Part shown: in pieces, positions 35,879-47,009 of the stretch
Layout of the letters: every line of letters begins with the position of its first letter
Numbering within the stretch: the first letter of the stretch is position 1
Assembly: GCA_032622095.1 (NCBI GenBank)
Contig: CP136063.1
Location: 178,105,956-178,169,955, forward strand
DNA length: 64,000 bases
From: Siphonodentalium dalli
Lineage: Eukaryota > Mollusca > Scaphopoda > Gadilida > Siphonodentaliidae
Direction: 5' to 3'
Program-made: the position numbers and the translations under genes
Notes under the pieces: generated by a model
The model's database searches: none
What the model was told of the DNA's origin: nothing
What the model saw: only the letters and a program-made list of their open reading frames with translations

Positions 35879-36438
35879 CAGGGACCATGCCTAGAGAATT
35901 AAAATTACTTCTCCCAATTACAGTAATGCCCTAAATAATCGACTTCATAACCACAGGAGAATTATGGGTAACTTTTCAGGATTTAGCCGGAAATATGTCT
36001 TATTGCCATTCATTGGAAAGCTCTCAGTGAGAGCTTTCCGATGAATGGCAACAAGCCATATTTCCGACTAAATCCTGAAAAGTTATCCATACTTCTGATG
36101 TGGTTAAGGAGTTGATTATTTAGAGCATTGCTGTAGATTATTTGGAAGAAACTGACTGTTATCAGGGAGAAGTCATAAAAGTCTGAAGTTCAATTTACTC
36201 TCTAACATTACCTTTCTGTGATCCAATAAGTATTATGCATACAAGAGAACATTCAAAATACCATTGTAATAAGCAAGTATACCATTTGAGTCAGTAAGTA
36301 CACTTCAAATATGCTGTTTTTAAATATTCAAACTGGTATATGAGTGAGAAGTCACTACTCTATAGGACACAAATAGGGAGAATTGGCATATTTTAGGGAA
36401 GAATATAACTCCCAGGTCGCCCTCTAGGCTGGTCCCTG
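35879..36438. mobile_element. hAT-type MITE with 8-bp target duplication
   Basis: The ends CAGGGACC and GGTCCCTG are inverted. The flanks CTTAATGA (35871-35878) and CTTAATGG (36439-36446) are an 8-bp duplication with one change, as for hAT. A pogo-type MITE is nested inside. Confidence 0.85.
35921..36133. mobile_element. Palindromic pogo-type MITE nested in hAT MITE
   Basis: It starts CAGTAATGCCC after TA and ends GCATTGCTG before TA. The arms of about 100 bp meet near 36030. Confidence 0.85.
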
Positions 36439-36505
36439 CTTAATGGGCCACAATGAAAATGAGATTTAGTGTCGATGTCGCTAATATTTGTTACCACCAT
36501 TGTAG

Positions 36506-36652
36506 GAATATGCAGATGATTGGATGAGTGAGGGCAGCCTTAATAATCTGAGTGACGTATATCAGCTTCATTGTGGTGGGGAGCCATTAAAGAAGTCAAC
36601 TCGGGATGTATTTGTTGAAGGCTCAGCTCAGGACGTTAGAGAAAATTTTCAA
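36506..36652 (+). CDS. POLG: POLG exon 4: exonuclease domain
   Basis: The acceptor is 'accaccattgtag'. The 49 codons include 'LSDVYQLHCGGEPL' and end 'DVRENFQ', matching the family's segment before the Exo III motif. The donor is CAA|GTATTT, phase 0. A DIRS retrotransposon begins only about 25 bp after the donor. Confidence 0.93.
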
Positions 36653-36677
36653 GTATTTTCAGGAGTTATTCCTCTTA

Positions 36678-36751
36678 GATTCTCTGACGTCACTACTCTG
36701 GAGTAGTGAAATGAGATGCGCGCATATCCTATCTAGAACAGGCCTTCAGTT
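36678..36751 (+). repeat. DIRS left inverted terminal repeat
   Basis: The sequence 'gattctctgacg...ctactctggagtagtg' and on to 'ctatctagaaca' is the inverse of 43351-43426 with a few changes. Confidence 0.8.
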
Positions 36752-36965
36752 CGCGTCAATCCTTAGCTTGCGACAGTTGATCGTTCTCATCTACTTCGAA
36801 CTTCTATTTATTCAATTGCTTTCTCGGAAACAATTTTTATATTACGTTCATAATTCATAATTTTAGCCAGTTCTCTTGCGATAAAGATTATACTTTTATC
36901 GCATTTTTGTTTCCTTTATTTTCGAAATTACGAAACGTTGGCTGAAAACACGTGTTTAACAAAAC

Positions 36966-38036
36966 ATGGCGGACGTTCGAGAAAGTACCGAAAATTTTTC
37001 GGGTAAAATACCAAATAACTCTTCTTCCCGTGGGAAGAAAGGGTCCGCTAAAGACGATAAGTCGAAGAGGGACTCTTTGCCCGTTAACGTTCCACCTTCT
37101 ACTCCTGTGGGTAGTAGTAAAACAGGTGAAAGCTTCAATTGAGAGGCAATTTCCATCCTGCGCGAACTCAGTGCAAACCAGCAAAAACAAACTGATTCTC
37201 TGGAATTACTAACGCACCGAGTCACCGCAATGGAAAACCAGAGTTATAACTATGAACTCTCTGAAATCGACAGCTTTCTCGAGGAGACAGGTCATGATGA
37301 CCAGGAACAGTCTGTGCCTCCTCCACCTCCGACAAAGGTCGGAGGTGGAAAATTCGCTATTCAAATCTGTCGCCAATAAATATGCAAACACGGAACAAGT
37401 GGCCGATGACGTTCATGAGAAATTGGCAGACTTGGTGAATGGTGTGTTTCGTGAGGGTCTACCAGAAGACAAGGTTTCAGAACTCACAAAAGCCATTGTT
37501 CGCCTTGGCAACTGTGGGGCTCTCAAGAAAACTTCAGTTAACCCTGAAATTTGGCGGATATACTTATGCCCAAGACAGGGGCAGAGGACATCAAACTAAG
37601 TCGGATTCAGACTTTGCTTATCAAGGCATCTGTAAACATTACAAAAGTTCTGGACATATCTGGCACTGTTCTGTCTCCAGAGGCCCTTGAAATGACTTCT
37701 GATTCCCTCGCTTTGCTTGGCCACTCCAATCGGCGACTAAATCTCCGTCAAAGGAAGCTTCTCCGGCCAGATCTCGATACCAAGTACACGTCACTGGCGT
37801 CATCAGCTTTGCCGTTCATGGAGCTGCTTTACGGAGATGATATGACAAAAAGTGTGCGAGAAATTCATATGAATAATGTTCAAAAGAACATCGGACGTGG
37901 TTCTGACAAGACCATCGAGGTAGAGGTTATCGAGGTTCTCGTTCCAACTACCGTGGTCACTCGAGTGGTCGAAGCGACAGGCTTGATTATCATCCTTACC
38001 GGCCTCAGTAGCCCACTGGTCCCTCAAAAAACTTGA
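36966..38036 (+). pseudogene. DIRS gag-like gene, broken
   Basis: ATG at 36966 opens a Ser/Lys-rich frame that meets TGA at 37140-37142. It continues in the same frame through a leucine-rich 'LSANQQKQTDSLELLTHRV' stretch to about 37376. Frameshifts near 37350 and 37550 carry the reading into 'LADLVNGVFREGLPEDKVSE' and then 'LNLRQRKLLRPDL...LPFMELLYGDDM', typical of DIRS gag C-terminal regions. At least one stop and two frameshifts disable it. Confidence 0.8.
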
Positions 38037-38246
38037 GGGGGGACACCGGAAGTAACAGATTCGGTGAGTGTTACTAGTGATCTGTGTATTGATTTTTGTG
38101 CGGGTAATATTGCATGTCATTTTGATTAGTGGTGTTTACTCACCAGTGACACCAATATCCTTGGCACGGTTAGGGGTTGTCATCTAGACCTGAAGCCAGG
38201 GTTTGACCCAATTAGGCATGCATGTCCTCGTTACCAATTTTCATCT

Positions 38247-40585
38247 TTGGAATGGGAGACTATTAATTCTGAAATTCACCGATTGAAAACATTCGGTGTT
38301 CTTAAAGAGGTAACCTATAGTCCAACTGAGTTCATCTCGCCAATTTTTCTCCGAAAGAAGAAAAACTCCTCTGAACATAGAATAATTCTGAACCTTACTG
38401 GGTTGAATGAGTTCATTACATATAATTTCAAAATGGACACGTTTACTTCGGTGTTACCACTTATCACCAAGGATTGTGCTCTGGCCAGTATTGACCTGAG
38501 ACATGCATACTATAAGGTTCGCGTTTCCCCCGCAGACCAGCACAAGCTGAGATTCATTTGGGACAACCAACGTTTCCAATATACAGTACTTGCTAACGGC
38601 ATATCGAGTGCCCCCCCGACTGTTCACAAAACTGTTAAAACCAGTTTATGCTGCCTTAAGACAAAAAGGCCACAAAATTAGTGGTTATATTGACGACACA
38701 CTTTTGGTCTCAGAATCTCACGTTGAGTGTGAGAAAAGTATTGCAGTAACAATAAACCAGCTACAAACTCTGGGTTTTTAGCTCAACTTTACTTTGTAAA
38801 GTTTGAGCTATTGCCATGGCTTTGTCGTCCATCGTCCGTGTGTGTGCGTGTGTACGTAAGGCGTCAACAATACAGGCTACAGGTCGTACCTTTGGTCGGA
38901 TCATTATGAAATTTGTCATAGCTGTTGACATCAACATTTAGACCAGAATGATTAATTTTGGGGTCATTCGGAAAAAAAACATGGCCGCCAGCAGCCATCT
39001 TGGATTTCAAAATTCAATCCATTAGCACGGGCTTCAGGCCGTAATGTTTGTCTGATCGTCATGAAATTTGTCATGGATGTTAATATTGACATGTAGATGG
39101 GAACGAGTCATTTTGGGGTCATTCGGCCCAAAAACATGGCCGCCAGCAGCCATCTTGGATTTTACTCTTTGTATGACTAAATTCTTTAGCACGGGCTACA
39201 GGTCGTACTGTTAGTCTGATCATCATAAAATTTATCATGAATGTTAACAATGACATGTAGATGGGAACTAGTCATTTTGGGGTCATTCGGCCAAAAAACA
39301 TGGCCACCAGCAGCCATCTTGGATTTTACTCTTTGTATGACTAAATCTTTAGCACGGGCTACAGGTCGTACCTTTAGTCTGATCATCATAAAATTTGTCA
39401 TGGCTGTTGAAATTGGAATGTAGATGGGAACGAGTCATTTTGGGGTCATTAGGACGAAAAACATGGCCACCAGCGGCCATCTTGGATTTCAAAATTTAAT
39501 CCATTAGCACGGGCCACAGGTCGTACTGTTCGTCTGATCATCATGAAATTTGTCATGGATGATAATATTGACATGTAGATGGGAACGAGTAATATTGGGG
39601 CCATTCGGTCAAAAAACATGGGCTGCCAGCAGCCATCTTGGATTTTACTATTTGTTTTACTAAATCCTTTAGCACGGGCTACAGGTCGTATCTTTAGTCT
39701 GATCATCATAAAATTTGTCATGGCTGTTGAAATTGGAACGTAGATGGGAACGAGTCATTTTGGGGTCATTCGGACGAAAAACATGGCCACCAGCGGCCAT
39801 CTTGGATTAAAAAAATTAATCCATTAGCACGGGCCACAGGTCGTACCTTTAGTCTGATCATCATGAAATTTCTCATGGATGTTAATATTGACATGTAGAT
39901 GGGAACGAGTCATTTTGGGGTCATTCGGCCGAAAAACATGGCCGCCAGCAACCATCTTGGATTTTAATCTTTGTATGACTGAATTCTTTAGCACGGGCTA
40001 CAGGTCGTACCTTTAGTCTGATCATTATAAAATTTTCATGGATATTAACAATGACATGTAGATGGGAACGACTCATTTTGGGGTCATTCGATCGAAAAAC
40101 ATGGCCGCCAGCAGTCATCTTGGATTTTACTCTTTGTATGACTAAATTCTTTAGCACGGGCTACAGGTGGTACCTTTAGTCTGATCATCATAAAATTTAT
40201 CATGGATGTTAACAATGACATGTAGATGGGAACGACTCATTTTGGGGTCATTCGGCCGAAAAACATGGCCACCAGCAGCCATCTTGGATTTTACTCTTTG
40301 TATGACTAAATCCTTTAGCACGGGCTACAGGTCGTACCTTTAGCCTGATCATCATAAAATTTGTCATGAATGTTAATAATGACATGTAGATGGGAACGAG
40401 TCATTTTGGGGTCATTCGGCCAAAAAACATGGCTGCCAGCATTGACTGTAATACATTAAATGATTCACTTTCCAAGTTGAGCTACAGTGTCATTGACACT
40501 TTCATTTCATTAACAAGGACAAATCAGTTCTTGTCCCCACTACGAAAAAATCAATTTTCTGGGTTTTATTATTAATTCTGTTGAT
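38247..40585 (+). pseudogene. DIRS reverse transcriptase, frameshifted and interrupted
   Basis: The fingers and palm begin near 38247 ('LKTFGVLKEV', 'RIILNLTGLNEF'). Palm motif A is 'SIDLRHAYYKV'. A frameshift in the C run at about 38612-38618 leads to 'KLLKPVYAALR' and the catalytic box 'GYIDD' near 38690. The frame then stops at 'LQTLGF', where a 1.7-kb minisatellite element (38780-40506) is inserted. The reading resumes at 40507 with 'INKDKS', followed by an apparent one-base loss in the A run near 40550. Confidence 0.85.
38780..40506 (+). mobile_element. Head-and-hairpin (pearl-like) element inside DIRS RT
   Basis: The head is a palindrome: AGCTCAACTTTAC...GTAAAGTTTGAGCT. The core has about nine copies of ~160-165 bp marked by 'cacgggctacaggtcgta' and 'gccatcttggattttac'. 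At the end 'aagttgagct' repeats the head inverted, followed by the hairpin AGTGTCATTGACACT and the tail 'ttcatt'. Joining 38779 to 40507 restores the RT frame, so the target was TT. The ~160-bp core and layout resemble bivalve pearl elements. Confidence 0.9.
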
Positions 40586-41340
40586 ATGACAGTCACTCTC
40601 CCAACAGATAAAGTCATTATGTTGATAAAAGAGTGTCGCCGCCTGTTGGCCAACTCTAACTGTAATATTTCACAACTTGCTCGTATCCTCGGGTTAATGA
40701 TAGCTAGCTTACCGGCCGTTGATTTCGGTCGACTTCACTACCGAGCTTTGGAAGCCGAAAAAATTCAGGCACTAAAGATCTATAAAGGCAACTACAATGC
40801 AAATATGTCTATTTCATACGAGGCTCGTTTAGAGTTTGATTGGTGGTGTCAAAACCTTTCCATCCAAAGTCGGAAAATTCAACGACCACCTCCAGATATT
40901 ATTCTTACTTCTTACTTTCTGTAAAACTATGAAAAACTGTCATGTTCTCCTCAAGAGCGACAATACATGCACAATTAGCTACATTCGTGACATGGGAGGC
41001 ACTAAATCTCACATGTGTAACAAGCTAGCTTTGGACATTTGGATATTTTGTTGTCAACGAGAGATATGGTTATCTGCCTCTTTTGTCCCAGGTGCACTTA
41101 ATGAAGCAGACATTTGGTCCCGTAAGTTCAATGACAACACAGAATAGCAGCTCCATCCTGCCTACTTTAGAGAAATTGAAAAACTGTTGGGGTTGCCCCA
41201 AACAGACATGTTTGCCTCCCAGCAAAACGCTCAACTTCCCCATTATGTGTCTTGGCACCCTGATCCAGGGGCTGATCATGTTGATGCATTTTCTCTGAAC
41301 TGGACTAACAGTTTCTTTTATGCGTTCCTTCCTTTCAGTT
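40586..41340 (+). pseudogene. DIRS RNase H and connection region, broken
   Basis: The sequence resumes 'MTVTLPTDK', the usual DIRS junction after RT. A frameshift near 40840-40920 leads to 'LKSDNTCTISYIRDMGGT', with the RNase H Asp, and 'SASFVPGALNEADIWSR'. The codon expected to be Trp at 41145-41147 is TAG. 'LGLPQTDMFAS' follows, typical of DIRS. Confidence 0.8.
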
Positions 41341-41559
41341 TGGTGAGCGCAGTAATTCAGAAGTTGAAGAGCGAATCAGGCAGCTGCATCTTGATCGCTC
41401 CAATCTGGCCAACACAGAACTGGTTCAACTGTGTGATGGATCTTCTCGTGAACATCCCCAGGATAATTCCACAAACACCGGGAACTCTGAAGCTTCCTCT
41501 AAAACAGGTAGTGCACCCTCTCAGCAAAACGTTAAATCTGATGGCCTGTTTTCTTTCAA

Positions 41560-43035
41560 ACGATCCCTTGAAAATAGACAATTTTCGGAAAGAACTGCAA
41601 ATGTCATCCTTGCGTTCTGGAGAAGATCTACTAAAAAGCAATACACTGTATACCTTAAGAAATGGTTTCAGTACTGTCATCGGAGGAAACTCTGTGCTTT
41701 TCAAACCTCTTTAAACAAAGCAATGGATTTTTTGGCAGAACTTTTTGAGGCTGGACAAAGCTACAGTTCGATTAACACAGCCAGGAGCGCTCTCTCAGCC
41801 ATTGGTCTTTGTTATGACGGGTTTGCGTTCGGTGCACACCCTCTTGTTATCCATTTTCTTAAAGGCTGTTTTAATTTGCGTCCTCCAACATCTCGCTATC
41901 AGGAAACTTGGGATGTTTCGGTGGTTCTGACTTATTTGAAAAAGCTAAAATTAGCAATACTCATTGCTTTAACTCAGGCAAGCCATTGCCAATCTTTAGA
42001 ATTGTTAAGTTTATGCGGAATGGAGAAGACATCCAAAGCATACAAACTTTGTTATAGTGATATTCTTAAGCAAGCATGACCAGGATCAAGCAATACAGTT
42101 GCTGTTTTGAAAGCTTACCTGCCAGATAGGCGTCTTTCTGTTGTTTTTGTATTGAAGGAATATTTGAGGAGAACTCATGTCATCAGGAATGGCATTACTT
42201 ATTATGCCCCGATCTCCGATGGAGATTTGGGGGTATATAGTGGAGCCCTCCGTCCGTCCGTCCTTCCGTCGAGCCGTCCGTCCGTCCTTCCGTCCGTCCG
42301 TACGAACATTTCAACTCATAACTTTGGTTTCGCTAACTCAATTCAGCTGATCTTTGGTATGCTAATAGACCAGCCGGGGGGGGACAAGATTTCCCCATTA
42401 CTGCGGTTTCGTCCACCCATTTTTTCCAGAGTTACACCCTTTTTGGACTTAGAAAATTCAGGTTTTCTGCTACTTTTTTTGGTTTCCAGATTTTGGATAG
42501 TTTATTTGCAAAACCCGTTTTTTTGTGTATTACCAATATCGCAATACAGGTCAAGGTAAAATTTCGGTTCAATCGGATAATTTTTGTGAGAGTTATGACC
42601 CTTTTTCGACTTAAAAAATTCATTATTTTTTTTAGAAAATTCAGTTTTCCTTCTATTTTTGTGGCACCAGACCAAATTTGAAGCTAATATAGAACAACAT
42701 GTGGCATTTTTATAGCGCTTAACCAGAAAGTTTCTCTGATTGTACAGTCGGGGGCGTTACCTCCGCCCAGCGGTGCACTTGTTTATTTATCAGTTACGTC
42801 AAACCCCATGGACAGATCGCCAGGGGTTCCATTAGCAGATGGCTCCGAACGGTCTTATATTCTGCTGGAATTGACTCCAACAAATATGCCGCTCACAGTA
42901 TTCGTGGTGCTGTTACTTTTCGAGCTTTGTCTAATGCGGTTCTGGTCGCCAATATTCTTGCGGTAGCCGGTTGGTCCACTTCTACAACTTTCGCTAAATT
43001 CTACAATAAACCAATGGAAAGTGGGCCCCAATTTG
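41560..43035 (+). pseudogene. DIRS tyrosine recombinase, broken
   Basis: The N-terminal SAM-like region reads 'KKQYTVYLKKWFQYC' and 'GQSYSSINTARSALSAIG' (41635-41820). A TGA at 42077-42079 replaces a codon just before 'PGSSNT'. The catalytic domain is split at 42203 by a 580-bp insertion and resumes at 42784 with 'SYVKPHGQ', 'SISRWLRTVLYSAGID', 'HSIRGA' (the HxxR box) and 'AGWSTSTTFAKFY' (catalytic Tyr). The catalytic residues are still visible, so decay is fairly recent. Confidence 0.88.
42204..42783 (+). mobile_element. Head-and-hairpin element inside DIRS recombinase
   Basis: The head 'atgccccgatctcc' + 'ggagatttggggg' is palindromic and followed by GTCC/TTCC repeats and about two core copies. 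The end has the hairpin 'gggcgttacctccgccc' and the tail 'cacttgtt'. Joining 42203 to 42784 restores the recombinase frame, so the target was TT. Confidence 0.88.
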
Positions 43036-43139
43036 CAGAGGGTGTCCTACACTGCTAATTTGGTGAGTGGAGTTTAAAAAAAAAAAATTGGCATTTAGAG
43101 TGTTTTTTCTCTTTGTTGAATTTGGGCTTTGAAATCTCA

Positions 43140-43473
43140 TTTCACTACTCCAGAGTAGTGACGTCAGAGAATCCCCCAAATAAACAAGACTTACCTGTAA
43201 GGTGAAGTTTGGTTGGGGATTCTCTAAGTCACGTAACTCCTGGAGTAGTTAAATGCCCGCCCAGTTTCAATAATTTCATTCCTAACTTGTACTTTCCCAC
43301 TCTTTGGCTCACAAGGTGTTATTCAAATTTGAATCCTCACGGCTTTAAATAACTGAAGGCATGTTCTAGATAGGATATGCGCACATCTCATTTAACTACT
43401 CCAGGAGTTACGTGACTTAGAGAATCCCAACCAAAATTCTCTTACCTTACAGGTAAGTCTTGTTTATTTGGAG
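43140..43473. repeat. DIRS internal complementary region and right ITR
   Basis: 43178-43257 and 43388-43473 are inverted copies, including 'gtaactcctggagtag' and 'ccaaataaacaagacttacc'. The right ITR matches the left end at 36678-36751. Confidence 0.8.
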
Positions 43474-43602
43474 GATTATTTTCCAGGTGTCAATTTCATG
43501 GCAAAAGAATAACATCAACTAATATTATCCGATTTTAACAAAATTTTGTTTCTGGCTTCTACTCAAGCATATTTCCTTATGCTACAACTCTACTGCAGTG
43601 TA

Positions 43603-43739
43603 CAGTAATGCCCTAAATAATCGACTCCTTAACCACAGCAGAATTATGGGTAATTTTTCATGATTTAGTTGGAAATATGGCTTGTTGCCATTCATCGGAA
43701 AGCTCTCACTTAAGGAGTCGATTATTTGGGGCATAACTG
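43603..43739. mobile_element. Pogo-type MITE with deleted right arm
   Basis: The left arm is full length. The right arm keeps only its outer ~30 bp ('taaggagtcgattattt'). TA flanks both ends. Confidence 0.8.
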
Positions 43740-43896
43740 TACCTCTTTGTTTTCATTAAACCTTTCTATACTAAATGCATTCTCCCACTCAGTTATAGCA
43801 ATATATATTGGAATGGTCTATTGTTTATTTGGAGGGTTGTTCTGGAATAATGAGCAGACTATAGAAGACAAAAAGATAATACAAGTGCAAAAGGGT

Positions 43897-43971
43897 TCAT
43901 ATTGATTGGTGCGAAATGTTCAGATAATAAGTTTAACAAATGACCATGTTGAACTTATTATCTGAACATTT
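43897..43971. repeat. Small inverted repeat
   Basis: 'gaaatgttcagataataag' and its inverse face each other across ~20 bp. The same word occurs singly at 22978-23000. Confidence 0.6.
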
Positions 43972-44108
43972 CCTTCCTACTACTACTCATCAATGAGCAT
44001 TTAATATAGAAATGGTACCTGCATTAGCCACAATATATTACTCGAGATATAGAATAACTATTGTTTTTGTAAAAAAAAGATGATACACATGGATTCAATC
44101 TGTTTTAG

Positions 44109-44188
44109 GAGCTGATGACATATTGTGCCAATGATGTGTTAGCTACTCATAAGGTGTTCAGGGTATTGTGGAAAGAGTTTCCAGAGAG
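44109..44188 (+). CDS. POLG: POLG exon 5: Exo III motif
   Basis: The acceptor 'atctgttttag' opens ELMTYCANDVLATHKVF, the Exo III region with the third catalytic Asp. The donor is AG|GTAAAT, splitting an Arg codon. The 80 bp join exon 6 in phase 2. Confidence 0.92.
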
Positions 44189-44377
44189 GTAAATTCATGA
44201 TTATTGAACATTTTAAGAGTGTAACGGAGAGTGTTAAATTCATTAATATTTTGGCATTTTAAGGATATAATTCAGAGTGGTAAATTCATTAATATTTAAG
44301 ATTTTAAGTTTCCAGAATGATAGATCCAAGAAATGTAAAGCCATCTACACCTACATACCTACATATATTCTGTACCG

Positions 44378-45509
44378 TTTGAGCTATTGCCATGGGTTGG
44401 CGTCCATCGTGCGTGTGTTTGTGCATCTGTGTGTCAACAATTCCCTTGGGCATGCCCTATAGGGCGTATCCCTCATCCGATCTTCAGCAAACTTCATATG
44501 TAGACCTATAGATGGGAGCTATAAAAAAATTCTGAATTTCGATGAAAAACATAGCCGCCAGCAGTCATCTTGGATTTTAAATTTGAATCCATTGGCACAC
44601 CCTACAGCCCGTATTTATGGCTGGATCATTTTTAAATTTTGCAGGCACGATTGTGATCACCTGTAGATGGGAGCTATCAATGAACGATTTTCGATGAAAA
44701 ACATGGCCACCGTCAGCGATCTTGGATTTTACTCTTTGCATGACTAAATCCTTTGGCACACCCTGCAGACATCACCCATCATCTGATCGTTACCAAACTT
44801 CATATGAATCTTCGGGCTTACCTCTAGATAGCCTCCTATTTTGACCGAAATTTGTTAAAAAACAAGGCCGCCAGCAGCCATCATGGATTTCAAATTTGAA
44901 TCCATCCGCACACCCCGCAGCTCGCATTTATCGGGAGAATTGATTTTATTTACAGGCATGTTTAGAATCACCTCTAGATGGGAACTATCAAATTTGAACA
45001 ATTTTCGATGAAAAACATGGTTGCTGGCAGCCATCTTGGATTTTACTCTTCACATGACAAAATCCTTTTGGCACACCCTACAGACCACATCCCCCATCTG
45101 ATGCTCACCATTCTTCATAGGACCTTCAGGGTGACCTCTAGATGGAAGCCTCCTATTCTGATCGAAATTAGATGAAAAACATGGCTGCCAGTGGCCATCT
45201 TGGAAATATACTCTTTGTATGGCTAAATCCTTTGGCGCATCCTACAGACCACATCCCTCGATTTTGTCACGATTTTGGGACATTTAAAAATATATGACCC
45301 TTATGTCCGATTGTGGCCAAATTTTGACCATGCCTGGTTGCACGTCTTAGAATACGACCACATCACTCATCTGATCATCACAAAATTTCACATGGATCTT
45401 CGTGTTGACCTCTAGTTTACTTTCCTTCTTCTCTGTCATTCTATTCATTGCTCAGCAAAAAATTAGCTCCTTCCAAAGTTGAGCTACAGTGTCATTGACA
45501 CTTTCATTT
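44378..45509 (+). mobile_element. Pearl-like element, head truncated
   Basis: It starts 'gtttgagctattgccatggg', the second half of the head of the 38780 element. About five diverged core copies have 'gccatcttggatttta'. It ends 'aaagttgagct' plus the hairpin AGTGTCATTGACACT and 'ttcattt', as at 40480-40506. Confidence 0.85.
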
Positions 45510-45702
45510 ATATTAAAACATTTTAGTATAGTTATTTTTACAAAAGTTTGTATTATGGTCTGTGGTAACTTAATTAAAATTCCCGCACAGAAGAAATCTG
45601 AGCTGTCTTTATTTTTTATTATACAATGGTTTTTCCGATGATCTTTGTATGAGTTAAGGTTCCCTTTTGTTTTCAAATTTAGGTGTTTCTCTGTTAATAC
45701 AG

Positions 45703-45885
45703 GTTTCCTCATCCTGTTACATTTGCTGGTATGCTGGAGATGGGTACTGCATATCTCCCTATTAATGAAAACTGGAAGCGATATATTCACCAATCCAACA
45801 CAAATTTTGATGATCTTCAAAGAGAGCAAAAACAAATGCTGAAGAGACTCGCCAATAGTGCTTGTGAACTATTGGCAGACAACTC
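45703..45885 (+). CDS. POLG: POLG exon 6: end of exonuclease domain
   Basis: The acceptor 'tgttaatacag' opens '(R)FPHPVTFAGMLEMG', a strongly conserved POLG segment. 'YLPINENWKRY' and a Gln/Lys-rich helix follow. The donor is AACTC|GTGAGT, phase 2. The Ser codon is completed by the A at the start of exon 7, 11.25 kb away. Confidence 0.93.
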
Positions 45886-45954
45886 GTGAGTTATCTGTTA
45901 AAGGACTTAAGGCCTTCGAAGTGAGTTCATAACGGGATCTGTGCTGGTGCAGCA

Positions 45955-46142
45955 TTAAAGACCCTGTGCCAGTGCATTCTCTTGTATATGCGAGTCTCCC
46001 ATAGGGAGCCTCGCATATATAAGAGAATGCAATGGCTTACAAGGTCATGGTAAATATTGTTCGGCCAATCTATACTTTTATATATGCAACGCTCCCTATC
46101 GGAGAATCACATATATAAGAGAATGCATTGGCACAGGGTTTT
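45955..46142. mobile_element. Two piggyBac-like palindromic MITE fragments
   Basis: Two hairpins with 'tgcattctctt...tatatgcga' and 'tcgcatatataagagaatgc' arms lie side by side. The family is seen with its outer ends at 57634-57858. Confidence 0.7.
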
Positions 46143-46399
46143 CAAAATTGTTTAGGAAGCTGCAGTCATTAAAGGGTAAATAATATAAATTTTATAAAAG
46201 TTTGTAAAACAATTGTCATTAACAAGAACATGTGAAAATAGATCCACTTTGTTCTCATTTTCATTATTAGTAATTCTTCAATATCGAGATTTCACTCATC
46301 AACACTATTGTTATGTAAACATTACTGTTACAATGGCATTACCAATTTGTCCAATAAAAAAAGTTTCATCAAAAATTGACAGCAAACATTGGAAAATGT

Positions 46400-46600
46400 C
46401 AAAGCATCTATCTATATAAAAGCCAAGTGTTTGTGTGTGTGTGTGTCTAACTTTGTCACGATTTTAGGGCATTTAAAGATATATGACCCTTATGTCCGAT
46501 TGTGGCCAAATTTTGACCATGCCTGGTTGCACGTAGAATATGACACACAAAATTGCAGGCAGATCGGTTAAAGATATAGCACACTTTCTAAGGGTCATAA
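46400..46600 (+). repeat. (GT)n plus dispersed repeat
   Basis: A GT run (about 46432-46446) is followed by ~100 bp ('ttatgtccgattgtggcc') also present at 45265-45350. Confidence 0.7.
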
Positions 46601-47009
46601 AAGCTATATTTTACCTGTAATCATAGCGTGGTGTACTATGGTCAATTTAGGATAAGAGTTGGACCTGGTGGACATAATTAATAGCCTGTATCGATATTAA
46701 TTATTAATATTAATTAATATAAGAACAATGTGTATCTATTTATCCATGTTTTTCTTGGTGATGATGTTTTGACAGACTTTTATAATTGTGCACAATTACC
46801 CACTGCGAGTGCCTTAGGTCCCTTTAAACTTATGATTATTGCTATGTGCAATTAAAAAGTTATTATGCTCTCTGTTAAAGAATATGCTGTCAACTTTTTA
46901 AAAAATGCTCTTGTTCTCACGTGACTATCTGCTTGCTCTGTATTTTCACAAGTCACTATCACTTTTGTTTGTAACAAGTGTCTAGAACTAATTTCGCTAT
47001 TTAGATTGA
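46601..47009. other. POLG intron 6, unclassified part
   Basis: Nothing recognisable. Confidence 0.4.

Larger units (their letters stand above)
36678..43473 (+). mobile_element. DIRS-type tyrosine-recombinase retrotransposon, decayed
   Basis: The inverted terminal repeats lie at about 36678-36751 and 43351-43426, with 'ctagataggatatgcgc' at the right and its inverse at the left. An internal complementary region at about 43140-43260 pairs with the extended right end (43388-43473). Between them, in order, are gag, reverse transcriptase, RNase H and tyrosine recombinase, the DIRS layout, all on the + strand. There is no integrase or LTR. Two minisatellite elements interrupt the genes. It is in sense orientation inside POLG intron 4. 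Confidence 0.9.

Noticed and set aside
42240-42310. GTCC repeats as a plain microsatellite
   Set aside because: They occur at a fixed place after each palindromic head and so are part of the element architecture.
36966-43035. LTR retrotransposon (Ty3 type)
   Set aside because: There is no LTR, protease or DDE integrase. Inverted ends, an internal complementary region and a tyrosine recombinase with HxxR and Tyr define DIRS.
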